From: JBKECP01 sp047974765 | GTDB taxonomy: Bacteria > Pseudomonadota > Gammaproteobacteria > Pseudomonadales > Halieaceae | Direction of reading: 5' to 3' | Assembly (NCBI GenBank): GCA_047974765.1 | Contig: JBKECP010000031.1 | Location: forward strand, 1-64,000 | Length of the DNA stretch: 64,000 nucleotides | Shown here: piece by piece, positions 17,563 through 27,258 of the stretch | How the letters are laid out: each line of letters begins with the position of its first letter | Numbering within the stretch: the stretch's first letter is position 1 | Notes under the pieces: model-generated | What the model was told of the DNA's origin: nothing | Database searches by the model: none | What the model saw: the letters and a program-made list of their open reading frames with translations, nothing else | Position numbers and translations under genes: made by a program

Positions 17563-18732
17563 TCAGTTGGTTCTTGACTGCACTGTCCAGACGCCATCAT
17601 GCTTAACCAGCTCACGGTCACAGCGTGGGTCCACAGTGCTGGTAAGCTGGTTAATCACCACCTCACCGGCCATCCTTAAGGCTTCCACCCGCGCCAGCAG
17701 GGCGGGGTCTTCACAATCGGGCATATTAATAGCCCCCTCGTCAGTTTCCCGGTGAGGCAACAGTGCCATTAAGGCCTTTAAGTCAGTTGCAAAACCGGTT
17801 GCTGGTCGCGCCCGGCCATACACCTTGCCAACATCATTGTAACGCCCGCCATTTGCCAGCGCCTGGCCGTGTCCTGGAACATAGGCAGCAAAGACCATAC
17901 CCGTGTGGTAGTGATAGCCACGCAGCTCAGCCAGATCAAAGTAAATGGCAATATCAGGACGCTGGCGATGGATACTGTCAGCAATCTCCTGCAGGGCATC
18001 AATTGCCACCAGCGCTTTGGGCGCCCGTTCGGCAAACAGTTTGCGCGCCCGTGCCAGCACACTGGCATCACCGTGCAGGCCGACCAGTGCAATAATCAAT
18101 TCGCGGGTGGCTTCATCCGCAGCGACAAGCACCTGCTCCAGATCGGGCACCGACTTGCGTTGCAGGGCATCAAAAACCATCGCCTCCTGTCCTGTATCCA
18201 GCTCCGCCGCCTGCAAGACAGCCTGGTAAATGCCGACATGGCCAAGATCGAGGGTAATCTCAGACAAACCCGCCTGTGCCAGTGTTGCCAGCATCAAATG
18301 GATAATCTCCAGATCCGCTGCCGGGCTGTCATCACCATAAAGCTCGGCTCCCAGCTGGATGGGTGAGCGTGATCTGGCCGGGGTTTTGGCTTTTGTATGC
18401 AGAATGGAACCGGCATAACACAGACGAGTAACGCCCGTCTCTGCCAGACTGTGGGCATCAATACGTGCCACCTGGGGGGTGATATCTGCCCGCAGGCCCA
18501 GGCTGCGACCGCTAAGCTGATCAGTAACTTTGAAGGTCAGCAGGTCGAGATCCGCACCCAGACCCACCAGTAGAGATTCCGTAAACTCCACCAGAGGTGG
18601 AATAACCAGCTGATAACCCCAGCTGCGAAACAAATCCAGCAAGTGCCGCCGGAGGTGCTCTGCAACCGCTGCCTGCTTTGGCAGCACTTCCTCTACCCCA
18701 TCGGGGAGTTGCCAGCGATCCACACTGTTCAT
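17563..18732 (-). CDS. hisZ: ATP phosphoribosyltransferase regulatory subunit
   Basis: The 389-residue protein is a histidyl-tRNA-synthetase paralogue without the anticodon domain: LPDGVEEVLPKQAAVAE, class-II motif 2-like LRADITPQVARI, and RGYHYHTGMVFAAY near the C-terminus. HisZ activates and regulates the short form of HisG at the first step of histidine synthesis; hisG is not in this window. The location between the DUF2065 gene and purA is the usual one in Pseudomonas relatives. Confidence 0.95.
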   Translation of the reverse strand: MNSVDRWQLPDGVEEVLPKQAAVAEHLRRHLLDLFRSWGYQLVIPPLVEFTESLLVGLGADLDLLTFKVTDQLSGRSLGLRADITPQVARIDAHSLAETGVTRLCYAGSILHTKAKTPARSRSPIQLGAELYGDDSPAADLEIIHLMLATLAQAGLSEITLDLGHVGIYQAVLQAAELDTGQEAMVFDALQRKSVPDLEQVLVAADEATRELIIALVGLHGDASVLARARKLFAERAPKALVAIDALQEIADSIHRQRPDIAIYFDLAELRGYHYHTGMVFAAYVPGHGQALANGGRYNDVGKVYGRARPATGFATDLKALMALLPHRETDEGAINMPDCEDPALLARVEALRMAGEVVINQLTSTVDPRCDRELVKHDGVWTVQSRTN

Positions 18733-18741
18733 CGAGACTAC

Positions 18742-18933
18742 CTAAGTCACCAGATTAAGTATCAAGAGGCCAATCAACATGCTGCCAAGACCAATTCTGC
18801 GAATAATACGATCATCCAGCTGTGCAACAGCTGCCAGCATATTGCGCCAACTGGCCGGGCTGAGAAAGGGCAGCATGCCTTCAATAATGAGCACCAGTGC
18901 CAGCGCTACCGGCAATACCTGCCAGAAATCCAC
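18742..18933 (-). CDS. DUF2065 (YjeT-like) small membrane protein
   Basis: The 63-residue protein starts with GTG preceded by GAGGGAG; the product begins MDFWQVLPVALALVLIIEG and contains LPFLSPASWRNMLAAVAQLDD, the DUF2065 signature between two membrane segments. The longer open frame upstream crosses a probable terminator and is not used. Its position between hflC and hisZ/purA matches yjeT of E. coli. Function is unknown. Confidence 0.88.
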   Translation of the reverse strand: MDFWQVLPVALALVLIIEGMLPFLSPASWRNMLAAVAQLDDRIIRRIGLGSMLIGLLILNLVT

Positions 18934-18997
18934 CCTTGACTCCCTCTGCTTCTTTACATAAAAAAACCGCGAGTCTGGCGCCTGTGTTGCAAACGCC

Positions 18998-19019
18998 AAA
19001 TCCCACGGTTGGGGGATTT
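18998..19019. terminator. Hairpin between hflC and the DUF2065 gene
   Basis: Arms AAATCCC and GGGATTT flank an eight-base loop. On the gene (minus) strand a run of seven T follows some 30 bases further downstream. It probably reduces read-through from the hfl genes into hisZ-purA. Confidence 0.5.
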
Positions 19020-19093
19020 TATCACAGCTGTGCAGATGACACCTGTGATTATTTGGGAATTAAGACCCTTTCTGCCTTCTTTCCAATCAGCTT

Positions 19094-19981
19094 TTAATCA
19101 GCTTCCAGGTCTTCACCCGCTGAGTTTTTCAAATAGCGGAAAAACTCACTGTCAGGCTTGAGCAGAAGAATATCACCACCATCGCCAAAGGCGTTCTGAT
19201 AGGCCTGCAAACTGCGGGTAAAGGAATAAAATTCCGGGTCCCGCCCAAAGGCCTCAGCATAAACCGCTGTTGCCTGTGCATCACCATCACCACGCACCTG
19301 CTGGGCATCCCGGTAGGCATTGGCCTCGATCACCGTCACTTCACGGTCTGCTGCCGCCCGAATGCCTTCAGCCAGCTCCTGACCCTGGGAGCGATGCTCA
19401 CGCGCTTCCTTTTCACGCTCTGCATTCATCCGGCGATACACCGAATCAGATACATCCGATGGCAGATCGATCTGCTTGACCCGTACATCAACCACCTCTA
19501 CACCCAGTTCTTTCTGGGCAACTTCATTAAGCTGGGTGGTGATGTTATCCATCAGCTGATCCCGCTCACCCGACACCACTTCCTGAATGGTGCGCACCGC
19601 AACCTGGTTGCGCAAACCATCGTTAATACGCTGGGCGAGCAGACTCATAGCGCGACCTTCCTCACCGTTGGTAGCTGTATAGTACTTGGCTGTATCCGCC
19701 ACCCGGAACTTGGCATAGGAATCCACGATCAGGGCTTTTTTCTCCTGGGTGAAATAGCGCTCAGGGGTTGAGTCCACCGTCAGGATACGACCATCAAACT
19801 TGCGCACGGTATTGACGAAGGGAAACTTCCAGTGCAGCCCTGGTGTAATATCGGGATTAACCACCTCACCAAAGTGCAACATAACCGCCCGCTCGGTCTC
19901 CTTGACGACAAAGAGTGCGTTGGAGAGTATCAGCAGCACAAAAGCCAGCGCCACAACAAAGACCATACTACGTCCCGACAT
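19094..19981 (-). CDS. hflC: HflC, modulator of FtsH protease
   Basis: The 295-residue protein has a single N-terminal membrane segment (SMVFVVALAFVLLILSNALFV) and a periplasmic SPFH/prohibitin domain (VKETERAVMLHFGEVV...PGLHWKFPF), followed by a coiled-coil with MNAEREKEAREHRSQG. With HflK it forms a large membrane cage around FtsH and limits its activity. The ATG lies one base after the hflK stop, so the pair is translationally coupled. Confidence 0.97.
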   Translation of the reverse strand: MSGRSMVFVVALAFVLLILSNALFVVKETERAVMLHFGEVVNPDITPGLHWKFPFVNTVRKFDGRILTVDSTPERYFTQEKKALIVDSYAKFRVADTAKYYTATNGEEGRAMSLLAQRINDGLRNQVAVRTIQEVVSGERDQLMDNITTQLNEVAQKELGVEVVDVRVKQIDLPSDVSDSVYRRMNAEREKEAREHRSQGQELAEGIRAAADREVTVIEANAYRDAQQVRGDGDAQATAVYAEAFGRDPEFYSFTRSLQAYQNAFGDGGDILLLKPDSEFFRYLKNSAGEDLEAD

Positions 19982-19982
19982 A

Positions 19983-21146
19983 TCAGCGACCTCCCCGACG
20001 GTTGTTGGCAGCGGCCTGATCGCGCCGCAACTGCTCGATGACCGCATCGGTCAATTCGCGTAAAGATGCACTGTCCAAACGCAAACGGCCCGCCTCCGCA
20101 GGCACGCTGGCAGCTGATTTTTCCGTCAACTTATCCAGCGGCAGATACATCATATTGTTGCCGCCTTCAACATCGACCATCACCTTGGATGTATTGGCAT
20201 AGACACCCTGGACAGCATCGAGATAGAGACGCTCACGGGTCACTGCCGGCGCCTTGCGATACTCGGTCAGTAATTTTTTGAAGCGGTCCGCCTCACCCTC
20301 AGCGCTGGCTACCACCTGATCCCGGTAGGCGCTGGCTTCTTCCAGCTCGCGCTGGGCACGACCTCGTGCTTCCGGCACGATGCCATTGGCATAGGCCTGG
20401 GCTTCGTTTTTCAGACGCTCTTCATCCTCACGGGCCTTGATGACATCATCAAAGGCAGCCTGTACCTGACTGGGCGGCTTGGAATCATCAACCGTGACCT
20501 TGGCCACACGAATACCGGTTTCATAGTTGTCCAGATAACCTTGCAGACGCTGGCGTACATCAGCGGCAATCTGCGCCCGACCTTCGGTCAGTACCAGATC
20601 CATGCGGGTATCACCCACCACATGACGCAGAGCACTCTGGGCTGCATGGCGCAGAGAGCTTTCCGGGTCGCGCACAATCAGCACAAATTTCTGGGGATCA
20701 TCGATCACATACTGAATGGACAGTTTCACATCGACAATGTTTTCATCCTTGGTCAACATGACCTCGGAAAAGCTGAGATCGCGCACCTTGGTGGTGTTAA
20801 CCATAAACACTTCATCGATCAGCGGCGGATTCCACTGCAAACCCGGACGCAGGGTTTCATGGTATTTACCAAAGCGCAGCACAACGGCCCGCTCCTGCTC
20901 ATCCAGCTGGTAGAGGCCCATTAGCCCCCATATCAGTAACAGACCAGCCAGCAATACAATGACCAGCGGACGGGACAGGCCACCACCTGAGCCAGAACCG
21001 GAACCACCACGTTTGCCAAACAGGCCCCCGAGGCTTTCCTGCAACTTTTTCAGGGCCTCATCCAAATCAGGTGGCCCCTGATTGTTATTACCCCCCCAAG
21101 GGTCGTTGGGCCGCTTGTTTCCGCCACCCGGTTCATTCCAGGACAT
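19983..21146 (-). CDS. hflK: HflK, modulator of FtsH protease
   Basis: The 387-residue protein has a cytoplasmic Gly/Asn/Pro-rich N-terminus (MSWNEPGGGNKRPNDPWGGN), a membrane segment at about 58-80, then the SPFH domain (LDEQERAVVLRFGKYHETL, PGLQWNPPLIDEV) and a long helical region with FDDVIKAREDEERLKNEAQAY. It partners with HflC encoded immediately downstream. Length and domain order are normal. Confidence 0.97.
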   Translation of the reverse strand: MSWNEPGGGNKRPNDPWGGNNNQGPPDLDEALKKLQESLGGLFGKRGGSGSGSGGGLSRPLVIVLLAGLLLIWGLMGLYQLDEQERAVVLRFGKYHETLRPGLQWNPPLIDEVFMVNTTKVRDLSFSEVMLTKDENIVDVKLSIQYVIDDPQKFVLIVRDPESSLRHAAQSALRHVVGDTRMDLVLTEGRAQIAADVRQRLQGYLDNYETGIRVAKVTVDDSKPPSQVQAAFDDVIKAREDEERLKNEAQAYANGIVPEARGRAQRELEEASAYRDQVVASAEGEADRFKKLLTEYRKAPAVTRERLYLDAVQGVYANTSKVMVDVEGGNNMMYLPLDKLTEKSAASVPAEAGRLRLDSASLRELTDAVIEQLRRDQAAANNRRGGR

Positions 21147-21219
21147 ATTGAACTCCTACTTGAAAATCGCTCGCAGTCTATCACTAAATTTTATGACTGT
21201 TCAGGGCAAAACCGTCTTC

Positions 21220-22491
21220 TTAAAACAGAGGTTGTGGCCCTTTTTTTGTCAGCCGGTTCCAATCTGCTCTTGGCAGACGCACATGCAGGTGCAAATGCCC
21301 CTTGTCGTCGTAATTTTCAGAGCGAACAGCGCCCAATCGATACAGCGCGGCACGCAAACCACCCTGGTCGGGCGTCAAATTCAACTCTTCGTCCACCATA
21401 TCCTCACCAACCAGCTCCGATATGGCCGTCAGCAGCAAGTCACAGCCCTCGCCGGTAACAGCACTCAACCAGACCCGCTCAGGGCGACCCTGCGCATCGC
21501 GCTCAATACGCGGCACCTGCTCCAACAGATCAATCTTGTTAAATACCTGCAACCGGGGAATATCGGCAGCATCAATTTCTGCCAGCACATCTTCTACCTG
21601 ATGGATATTATCTTCGCGTTCCTCGCTGGCGGCATCAATTATATGCAGCAGCAAATCCGCATTGCGGGTTTCCTCAAGTGTTGCCTTGAAGGCCTCCACC
21701 AGCCTGTGCGGCAAATGGGCGATAAACCCCACCGTATCAGCCAGAATAACCGGGCCGACAGATTCCAGTTCAATCCGCCGCAAGGTCGGGTCAAGGGTTG
21801 CAAACAACTGGTCGGCTGCATAAACCTGTGCATTGGTCAGCCGGTTAAACAGGGTTGATTTGCCAGCGTTGGTATAACCCACCAGTGAAACTGTCGGCAC
21901 TTGCGCACGCTGCCGGGAACGGCGACCCTGATCGCGCTGACGCCGCACCCTGTCCAGTCGCGCAGTAATTGATTTGATGCGGGCCCGCAGCAGGCGCCGG
22001 TCAGTCTCAAGCTGGGTTTCACCCGGTCCGCGCAAACCAATACCGCCTTTTTGGCGCTCCAGGTGAGTCCAGCCGCGCACCAAACGTGTGCTCATGTGCT
22101 GCAACTGGGCTAATTCGACCTGCAATTTACCCTCATGAGTGCGGGCCCGCTGTGCAAAAATATCCAGAATCAAGCCGGTGCGATCCACTACCCGACATTT
22201 AAGTTCCTTCTCCAGATTGCGTTCCTGGCTGGGGCTGAGCGCATGATTAAACATCACAACCTCTGCCTCCTGAACCTGAACTTCACTGGCGATTTCCTCA
22301 AGTTTGCCTTTGCCAACAAAGGTGCGCGGATGCGGCGCCTCGCGCTGCCCCATAATATAGGCAGCGGGATCGCCACCGGCAGACAGCACCAGCTCCTCAA
22401 ATTCACGCGGATCCTCCCGATCCAACTCACTGGCCAGGTTGAGGTGGACAAGCACAGCGCGCTCCCCCGTTTCGGGACGGTCAAAGAACAA
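21220..22491 (-). CDS. hflX: GTPase HflX (ribosome-splitting factor)
   Basis: The 423-residue protein has an N-terminal HflX domain (REDPREFEELVLSAG-like start, PRTFVGKGKLEEIA), a helical linker with GIGLRGPGETQLETDRR, and a G domain with GYTNAGKST at about 204-212, DTVGFI (G3) and NKID (G4). HflX binds the 50S subunit and rescues stalled ribosomes after heat stress. The start codon is TTG: the frame closes at a TGA six codons upstream, and family members begin MFF(E/D)R at this point. The gene lies between hfq and hflK as usual. Confidence 0.95.
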   Translation of the reverse strand: MFFDRPETGERAVLVHLNLASELDREDPREFEELVLSAGGDPAAYIMGQREAPHPRTFVGKGKLEEIASEVQVQEAEVVMFNHALSPSQERNLEKELKCRVVDRTGLILDIFAQRARTHEGKLQVELAQLQHMSTRLVRGWTHLERQKGGIGLRGPGETQLETDRRLLRARIKSITARLDRVRRQRDQGRRSRQRAQVPTVSLVGYTNAGKSTLFNRLTNAQVYAADQLFATLDPTLRRIELESVGPVILADTVGFIAHLPHRLVEAFKATLEETRNADLLLHIIDAASEEREDNIHQVEDVLAEIDAADIPRLQVFNKIDLLEQVPRIERDAQGRPERVWLSAVTGEGCDLLLTAISELVGEDMVDEELNLTPDQGGLRAALYRLGAVRSENYDDKGHLHLHVRLPRADWNRLTKKGPQPLF

Positions 22492-22552
22492 GTTGGTCTC
22501 GGCAGGTCACAAAAGAAAATGGCGGCACGATATTACCGTGCCGCCGAACAGG

Positions 22553-22795
22553 TCAGTCCTCATCTTCGGGTGGATGCTGCATCGGCAGACGCACTACCCT
22601 CGAAGGAACTACGGTTGAGATGGCATGCTTGTAAACCATCTGACTGACAGTGTTTTTTAGCAGAACCACAAACTGGTCGAAGGATTCAATCTGGCCTTGC
22701 AACTTAATGCCGTTTACCAGATAAATAGATACAGGTACGCGCTCCTTACGCAGAATATTCAGGTAAGGGTCTTGTAGAGTATGCCCTTTTGACAT
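22553..22795 (-). CDS. hfq: RNA chaperone Hfq
   Basis: The 80-residue Sm-like protein starts MSKGHTLQDPYLNILRKERV and contains IYLVNGIKLQGQIESFDQFV (Sm1) and YKHAISTVVPSR (Sm2 with the KH motif), followed by a short acidic tail ending PPEDED. It forms a hexameric ring pairing small RNAs with mRNAs. GGAGAGAGCTG precedes the start. The C-terminal tail is short, as in Pseudomonas, compared with E. coli. Confidence 0.98.
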   Translation of the reverse strand: MSKGHTLQDPYLNILRKERVPVSIYLVNGIKLQGQIESFDQFVVLLKNTVSQMVYKHAISTVVPSRVVRLPMQHPPEDED

Positions 22796-22845
22796 AACAG
22801 CTCTCTCCTCGGCTGGCTCAAATCGAGCCCAAAAAAGTCAATAAA

Positions 22846-22865
22846 CAGCCTGTTCAACCAGGCTG
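22846..22865 (-). terminator. Rho-independent terminator/attenuator between miaA and hfq
   Basis: On the minus strand CAGCCTG, a six-base loop and CAGGCTG form a 7-bp stem followed by TTTATTGACTTTTTT. It lies about 110 bases past the miaA stop and 50 bases before hfq, so hfq probably has its own promoter nearby or receives attenuated read-through. Confidence 0.65.
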
Positions 22866-22974
22866 ACAGGTAATATGGGTTACCCCCCGCCAACCTGATA
22901 CCAAGCCTTCCAAAAACACTCGCTGGAAGTGCTAACTAAAAGTACTACACGCTAAGTATAGATTACTCTCTCAC

Positions 22975-23952
22975 TTACTTGGGGACGGCGCCAATATAAT
23001 TCAAGGCGCACTGCAAAGTATCATCAATACAGCGATCCACCCCACTGTGAGACCGCCGCCCCGGCAGAATGTTCCCCAGAGCATCAGTTTTTAGCCAGTT
23101 CAGCTCCGGCCACTTGCGCAACCAGGTAAGTTGGCGCTTGGCCAGCTGCCGGGTGGCGGCCACACCCCGTGCAACCGCGTCATCCAGTGAACAATCACCA
23201 TCCAGATGGTGCCACAACTGACGATAGCCAACAGCCCTGATAGCGGGCAAATCCAAATGCAACCCGGCCCTTGCATGCAAAGCCCGCACTTCATCCAGAA
23301 AACCTGCCGCCATCATTTGCTCAAAGCGCCGCTCGATCCGCTCATGCAGCACAGCCCGTTCCTGCGGGCAAATTGCCAGCTGGCACAGACGAAAGCGCGC
23401 CATCGCCGCCTGTTTTGGTGATTGCGCCTGCCATTTGGAAATAGGGACACCACTGAGCCGATAAACCTCAAGTGCCCGACTCAGTCGCTGGGAATGATTG
23501 GGGTGGATACGCCCGGCAGCAACAGGGTCGACACGCGCCAGCTCCCGGTGCAGGGCCGGCCAGCCCTCTGCCTCTGCCTGCGCCTCTATTTCCTGACGCA
23601 GGGCCGGATTGGCTACCGGCATCGGCGCCATACCTTCCAGAAAAGCACGAAAATAAAGCATGGTGCCCCCCACCAAAAGGGGGGTGCGGCCACGGTCAAT
23701 GATCTGCGCCACAACCCGCTCGGCATCAGTTGCAAACTCCGCTGCCGAGTAAGGCTGATCAGGCTCACGAATATCGACCAGATGATGCGGATAGTCAGGC
23801 TTGGCACTGCCAATATCCAGTCCCCGATAAACCAGCGCTGAATCCACGCTGACCAGCTCACAGCCCATCACCCGCGCCAGATCAATGGCCAGATCGGTCT
23901 TACCGGAGGCCGTTGGCCCCATCAGGCAGATCAATAAAGGGCGCTCAGACAT
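22975..23952 (-). CDS. miaA: tRNA dimethylallyltransferase
   Basis: The 325-residue enzyme adds dimethylallyl to A37 of tRNAs reading UNN codons. It shows the P-loop GPTASGKTDLAIDLA, the DSALVYRGLDIGSAKP motif with the catalytic Asp, GGTMLYFRAFLEG, and AAGRIHPNHSQRLSRALEVY. The ATG follows GAGG by eight bases; an in-frame GTG three codons earlier lies inside the ribosome site. It sits 15 bp after mutL in the conserved order. Confidence 0.97.
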   Translation of the reverse strand: MSERPLLICLMGPTASGKTDLAIDLARVMGCELVSVDSALVYRGLDIGSAKPDYPHHLVDIREPDQPYSAAEFATDAERVVAQIIDRGRTPLLVGGTMLYFRAFLEGMAPMPVANPALRQEIEAQAEAEGWPALHRELARVDPVAAGRIHPNHSQRLSRALEVYRLSGVPISKWQAQSPKQAAMARFRLCQLAICPQERAVLHERIERRFEQMMAAGFLDEVRALHARAGLHLDLPAIRAVGYRQLWHHLDGDCSLDDAVARGVAATRQLAKRQLTWLRKWPELNWLKTDALGNILPGRRSHSGVDRCIDDTLQCALNYIGAVPK

Positions 23953-23967
23953 CACCGCCACCTCTTT

Positions 23968-25872
23968 TTAGCGACCGCGCAGGAAGAGCCGGTCAAGCTC
24001 CGCCATTGACAGCCGGGTCCAGGTGGGACGGCCATGATTGCACTGACCGGAGCGCTCGGTAATTTCCATATCCCGCAACAGAGCATTCATTTCAGGCACA
24101 CTCAGCCGACGATTGGCCCGCACCGAGCCATGACAGGCCATGGTGGACAAGATCTCGTCCATATGGGCTTCAATACGGTCGGAGCTGCCGTATTCGATCA
24201 GATCCGACAGTACATCCCGCAGCAGCTGCTCAACATTGGAATCGCGTAGAATGACAGGAATCTGGCGGATCAGCAGACTCTCTTCGCCCGCAATCTCAAC
24301 CACCAGCCCCAGGCGCTCAAAAAGAGCACTGCTGGCAGCCGCCAGGTCAACCTCCCGCTGACTGACTGACACCGCCTGTGGCACCAGCAGGGGCTGACTG
24401 CGGATACCCTCTGCATCACGGGCAATCTTCAGCCGTTCGTAAGTAATGCGCTCATGGGCCGCATGCATATCGACCAGCACCAGACCGTCAATATTTTCAG
24501 CCAGTATATAAATGCCTTTTAGTTGGGCCAGGGCATAACCCAAAGGCGGCACTTCACCCTCTTCTGTCTCAGGCAACGATGATCCCTGAGAACCTTGCGG
24601 GTGCAGCTGGCGATAGGCATTCACCTGTTCTGTAGCTGACAGTGACGGAGGCGTCGCCCGATAGCCGCCAAATCCGCCAGTAAAACCACTCCCGGACGCT
24701 GCCGACTCCACCGCCTGACTGTCCGCACCAATATGGTCGGCACCGGCCTCGTTAATGCTGCCTGTTTCATTTCCCCAGGCCAGCCCCGTCTGGCTGCGAA
24801 TTTCTCCCGTGCCGGTGTCAACCAGCTCGCGCTCAACCGCTACCGGTGCAGCCGCATCCCGCCCCGGCCTGACATCAGCCAGCGCACGATGCAAGCTGCT
24901 GAAAATGAAGTCGTGCACATTTCGCCCATCACGAAAACGCACTTCGTGCTTGGTCGGATGTACATTTACATCCACCTGAGCCGGGTCCAGCTCCAGATAA
25001 AGAACAAAAGCCGGATGCCTGCCGTGATAGAGCACATCCCGGTAGGCCTGCTTGACCGCATGAGCAACCAGCCGGTCACGAATAACCCGGCCATTGACGA
25101 AGAAATACTGCAAATCAGCCTGAGAACGGGAGAATGTCGGCAGGCCAACCCAGCCCCAGAGCTTGAGTGGCGCCCGTTCGTGCTCAATATGGATAGCCTG
25201 CTCCATGAAGGCGGGGCCACAAACAGAGGCTACCCGGCGCTGGCGCTCAACAGTGCCGGTACCGGCTTTCAGACTGTGAACAGCGCGGCCGTTATGGTGT
25301 AAAAAGAAACCGACATCAAAACGTGACAGAGCCAGCCGCTTGACCACTTCTTCGATATGGTTGAACTCGGTCTTTTCAGTGCGTAAAAATTTGCGGCGGG
25401 CAGGTGTATTAAAAAAGAGATCACGCACCTCCACTGTCGTTCCCCGGGGATGGGGTGCAGGCTTCACCACAACCTCCATATCGCGGCCCTCACAAAGAGC
25501 CGTGGAGCCTTCGCTGGAATCTTCGCGGTGATTGGAGGTCAGCGTCAGCCGGGATACCGATCCAATACTGGCCAAGGCCTCACCCCTGAAACCGAGGCTG
25601 CCAACCCGCTCCAGATCTTCCAGCGAGCTGATCTTGCTGGTGGCGTGTCGGGCCAGTGCCAACGGCAAATCTTCAGCCTCCATGCCTCTGCCGTTGTCGC
25701 GCACCCGCAGTAACTTGCTGCCGCCTGCTTCAACATCAATATCAATGCGTGAAGCTCCGGCATCAACACTGTTTTCAAGCACCTCCTTGACCACCGAAGC
25801 GGGCCGTTCGACCACTTCCCCGGCGGCAATCTGGTTGGCAAGCCTTGGACTGAGACGGTGTATATGCGACAT
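23968..25872 (-). CDS. mutL: DNA mismatch repair protein MutL
   Basis: The 634-residue protein has a GHKL ATPase (residues 1-330): NQIAAGEVVERPASVVKEVLEN, DNGRGM, RHATSKI and GFRGEALASI. A variable linker (about 350-440) precedes the dimerisation domain. That domain carries DMHAAHERITYERLK, ACHGSVRANRR and CNHGRPTW, the metal-binding endonuclease motifs present in Pseudomonas-type MutL and absent from E. coli MutL, so strand nicking is predicted. It lies between amiB and miaA as usual. Confidence 0.97.
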   Translation of the reverse strand: MSHIHRLSPRLANQIAAGEVVERPASVVKEVLENSVDAGASRIDIDVEAGGSKLLRVRDNGRGMEAEDLPLALARHATSKISSLEDLERVGSLGFRGEALASIGSVSRLTLTSNHREDSSEGSTALCEGRDMEVVVKPAPHPRGTTVEVRDLFFNTPARRKFLRTEKTEFNHIEEVVKRLALSRFDVGFFLHHNGRAVHSLKAGTGTVERQRRVASVCGPAFMEQAIHIEHERAPLKLWGWVGLPTFSRSQADLQYFFVNGRVIRDRLVAHAVKQAYRDVLYHGRHPAFVLYLELDPAQVDVNVHPTKHEVRFRDGRNVHDFIFSSLHRALADVRPGRDAAAPVAVERELVDTGTGEIRSQTGLAWGNETGSINEAGADHIGADSQAVESAASGSGFTGGFGGYRATPPSLSATEQVNAYRQLHPQGSQGSSLPETEEGEVPPLGYALAQLKGIYILAENIDGLVLVDMHAAHERITYERLKIARDAEGIRSQPLLVPQAVSVSQREVDLAAASSALFERLGLVVEIAGEESLLIRQIPVILRDSNVEQLLRDVLSDLIEYGSSDRIEAHMDEILSTMACHGSVRANRRLSVPEMNALLRDMEITERSGQCNHGRPTWTRLSMAELDRLFLRGR

Positions 25873-25891
25873 AACTTCAGCTCCGTCGCTC

Positions 25892-27220
25892 TCAGGTTGC
25901 AGGGATGGTGATGGTCTGACCGACACGAATACGTGAGCCGGACAGGCCATTGACTGTTTTCAGATCTGACAGGGGAACATTAAAACGCTCCGCAATTTCT
26001 GACAGAGTATCGCCACGGGCAATCACGTATTGCTGATTACCCTGCTGTCTCTGCCAGGCCAGCAAGGTACCTGCTGGCGGGTGCGCATTAAACCAGTCGC
26101 GGATACCGGCATGGATGGCTTCAGCCATTTTTCGCTGATAACTGCGTGTTCTTAAACGCCTGGCCTCAGTAGGATTGGAGATAAAACCGGTCTCAACCAG
26201 AATCGAAGGCATATCCGGTGATTTCAGCACCACAAAACCAGCCTGCTCTACCTTGCGCTTGTGCAGACGGACAACATTGCCCATACGCTTGAGCACCTGC
26301 GCACCCACATTCAAGCTGGTATCGAGGGTTGAGGTCATTGACAGGTCAGCCAGCACACCGGCCAGCACATCATCCTTGTCAGACAGGCTGACACCGCCCA
26401 CCAGATCCGACGCATTTTCTTTTTGGGCCAGATAACTGGCGGCCGTGCTGGTTGCACCTCGGGTCGACAGGGCGTAAACCGAAGCGCCATTGGCCTGAGG
26501 CTGGGAAAAGGCATCAGCATGAATGGAGACAAAAATATCCGCCTGTTGCTTGCGGGCAATGGCGGGGCGCCCCGTCAAGCTGACGTAGTAATCGCCACTG
26601 CGCACCAGAATCGGCTTAAAACCTCTATCCTTTTTAAACAGACTGTTTAATTCACGCGCAATCGCCAGCACCACATCCTTTTCACGCAAACGGTTTGGCC
26701 CAAGAGCACCCGGATCTTCACCACCGTGACCGGCATCAATAGCGATAACGATATTTCGCTTGCCGGCAGAATCGACACTTTTTTTGACAGCAGGCTCTGT
26801 AGGCGCCGTTTTCGCACTGCTTTTATCTGCATCCCGATCATAAAGATCCAGCACCAGGCGATCACCTGCCTGCGCATTGGCTTTAAGCGTAAAGCTGCGC
26901 GGATCAACCACCGCACTCATATCAAAAACCACACGCAAGTCACGACCATTGCGAATACCGGTGCGTACCTGGGTAATCGGCGTATTATCCAGCGTCAATG
27001 CAGATAAATCGACTTTGGCATTGATATTGGTGATATCAACTACAATGCGAGCCGGCTTTTCCAGAACGATCAGTTTGTGCTCAGCTGGTGCGCTAAGATC
27101 AAATACAACCCGGGTGTGATCCGGCGCGCGCCACAGGCGCACATCCTTAACCTCTGCTGCCCGTGCCGAGACTGCCACCAGACACCCCAGCATCACAAGG
27201 ACCAACAACGTCCTGCTCAT
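25892..27220 (-). CDS. amiB: N-acetylmuramoyl-L-alanine amidase (AMIN + amidase_3 + LysM)
   Basis: The 442-residue protein has a signal peptide (MSRTLLVLVMLGCLVAVSARA), an AMIN domain (about 25-135), the zinc amidase domain (AIDAGHGGEDPGALG, SIHADAF, ILVETGFISNPTEARRL) and a C-terminal LysM repeat (YVIARGDTLSEIAERFNVPLSD). It cleaves septal peptidoglycan for daughter-cell separation. The start used follows GGAG closely; two further in-frame ATGs upstream (27244, 27253) are possible. E. coli AmiB also has AMIN, but LysM at the C-terminus is the Pseudomonas/Vibrio form. Confidence 0.95.
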   Translation of the reverse strand: MSRTLLVLVMLGCLVAVSARAAEVKDVRLWRAPDHTRVVFDLSAPAEHKLIVLEKPARIVVDITNINAKVDLSALTLDNTPITQVRTGIRNGRDLRVVFDMSAVVDPRSFTLKANAQAGDRLVLDLYDRDADKSSAKTAPTEPAVKKSVDSAGKRNIVIAIDAGHGGEDPGALGPNRLREKDVVLAIARELNSLFKKDRGFKPILVRSGDYYVSLTGRPAIARKQQADIFVSIHADAFSQPQANGASVYALSTRGATSTAASYLAQKENASDLVGGVSLSDKDDVLAGVLADLSMTSTLDTSLNVGAQVLKRMGNVVRLHKRKVEQAGFVVLKSPDMPSILVETGFISNPTEARRLRTRSYQRKMAEAIHAGIRDWFNAHPPAGTLLAWQRQQGNQQYVIARGDTLSEIAERFNVPLSDLKTVNGLSGSRIRVGQTITIPAT

Positions 27221-27258
27221 TTCACTCCAACCCGGTGATTTCATGTAATCCATTCAAG

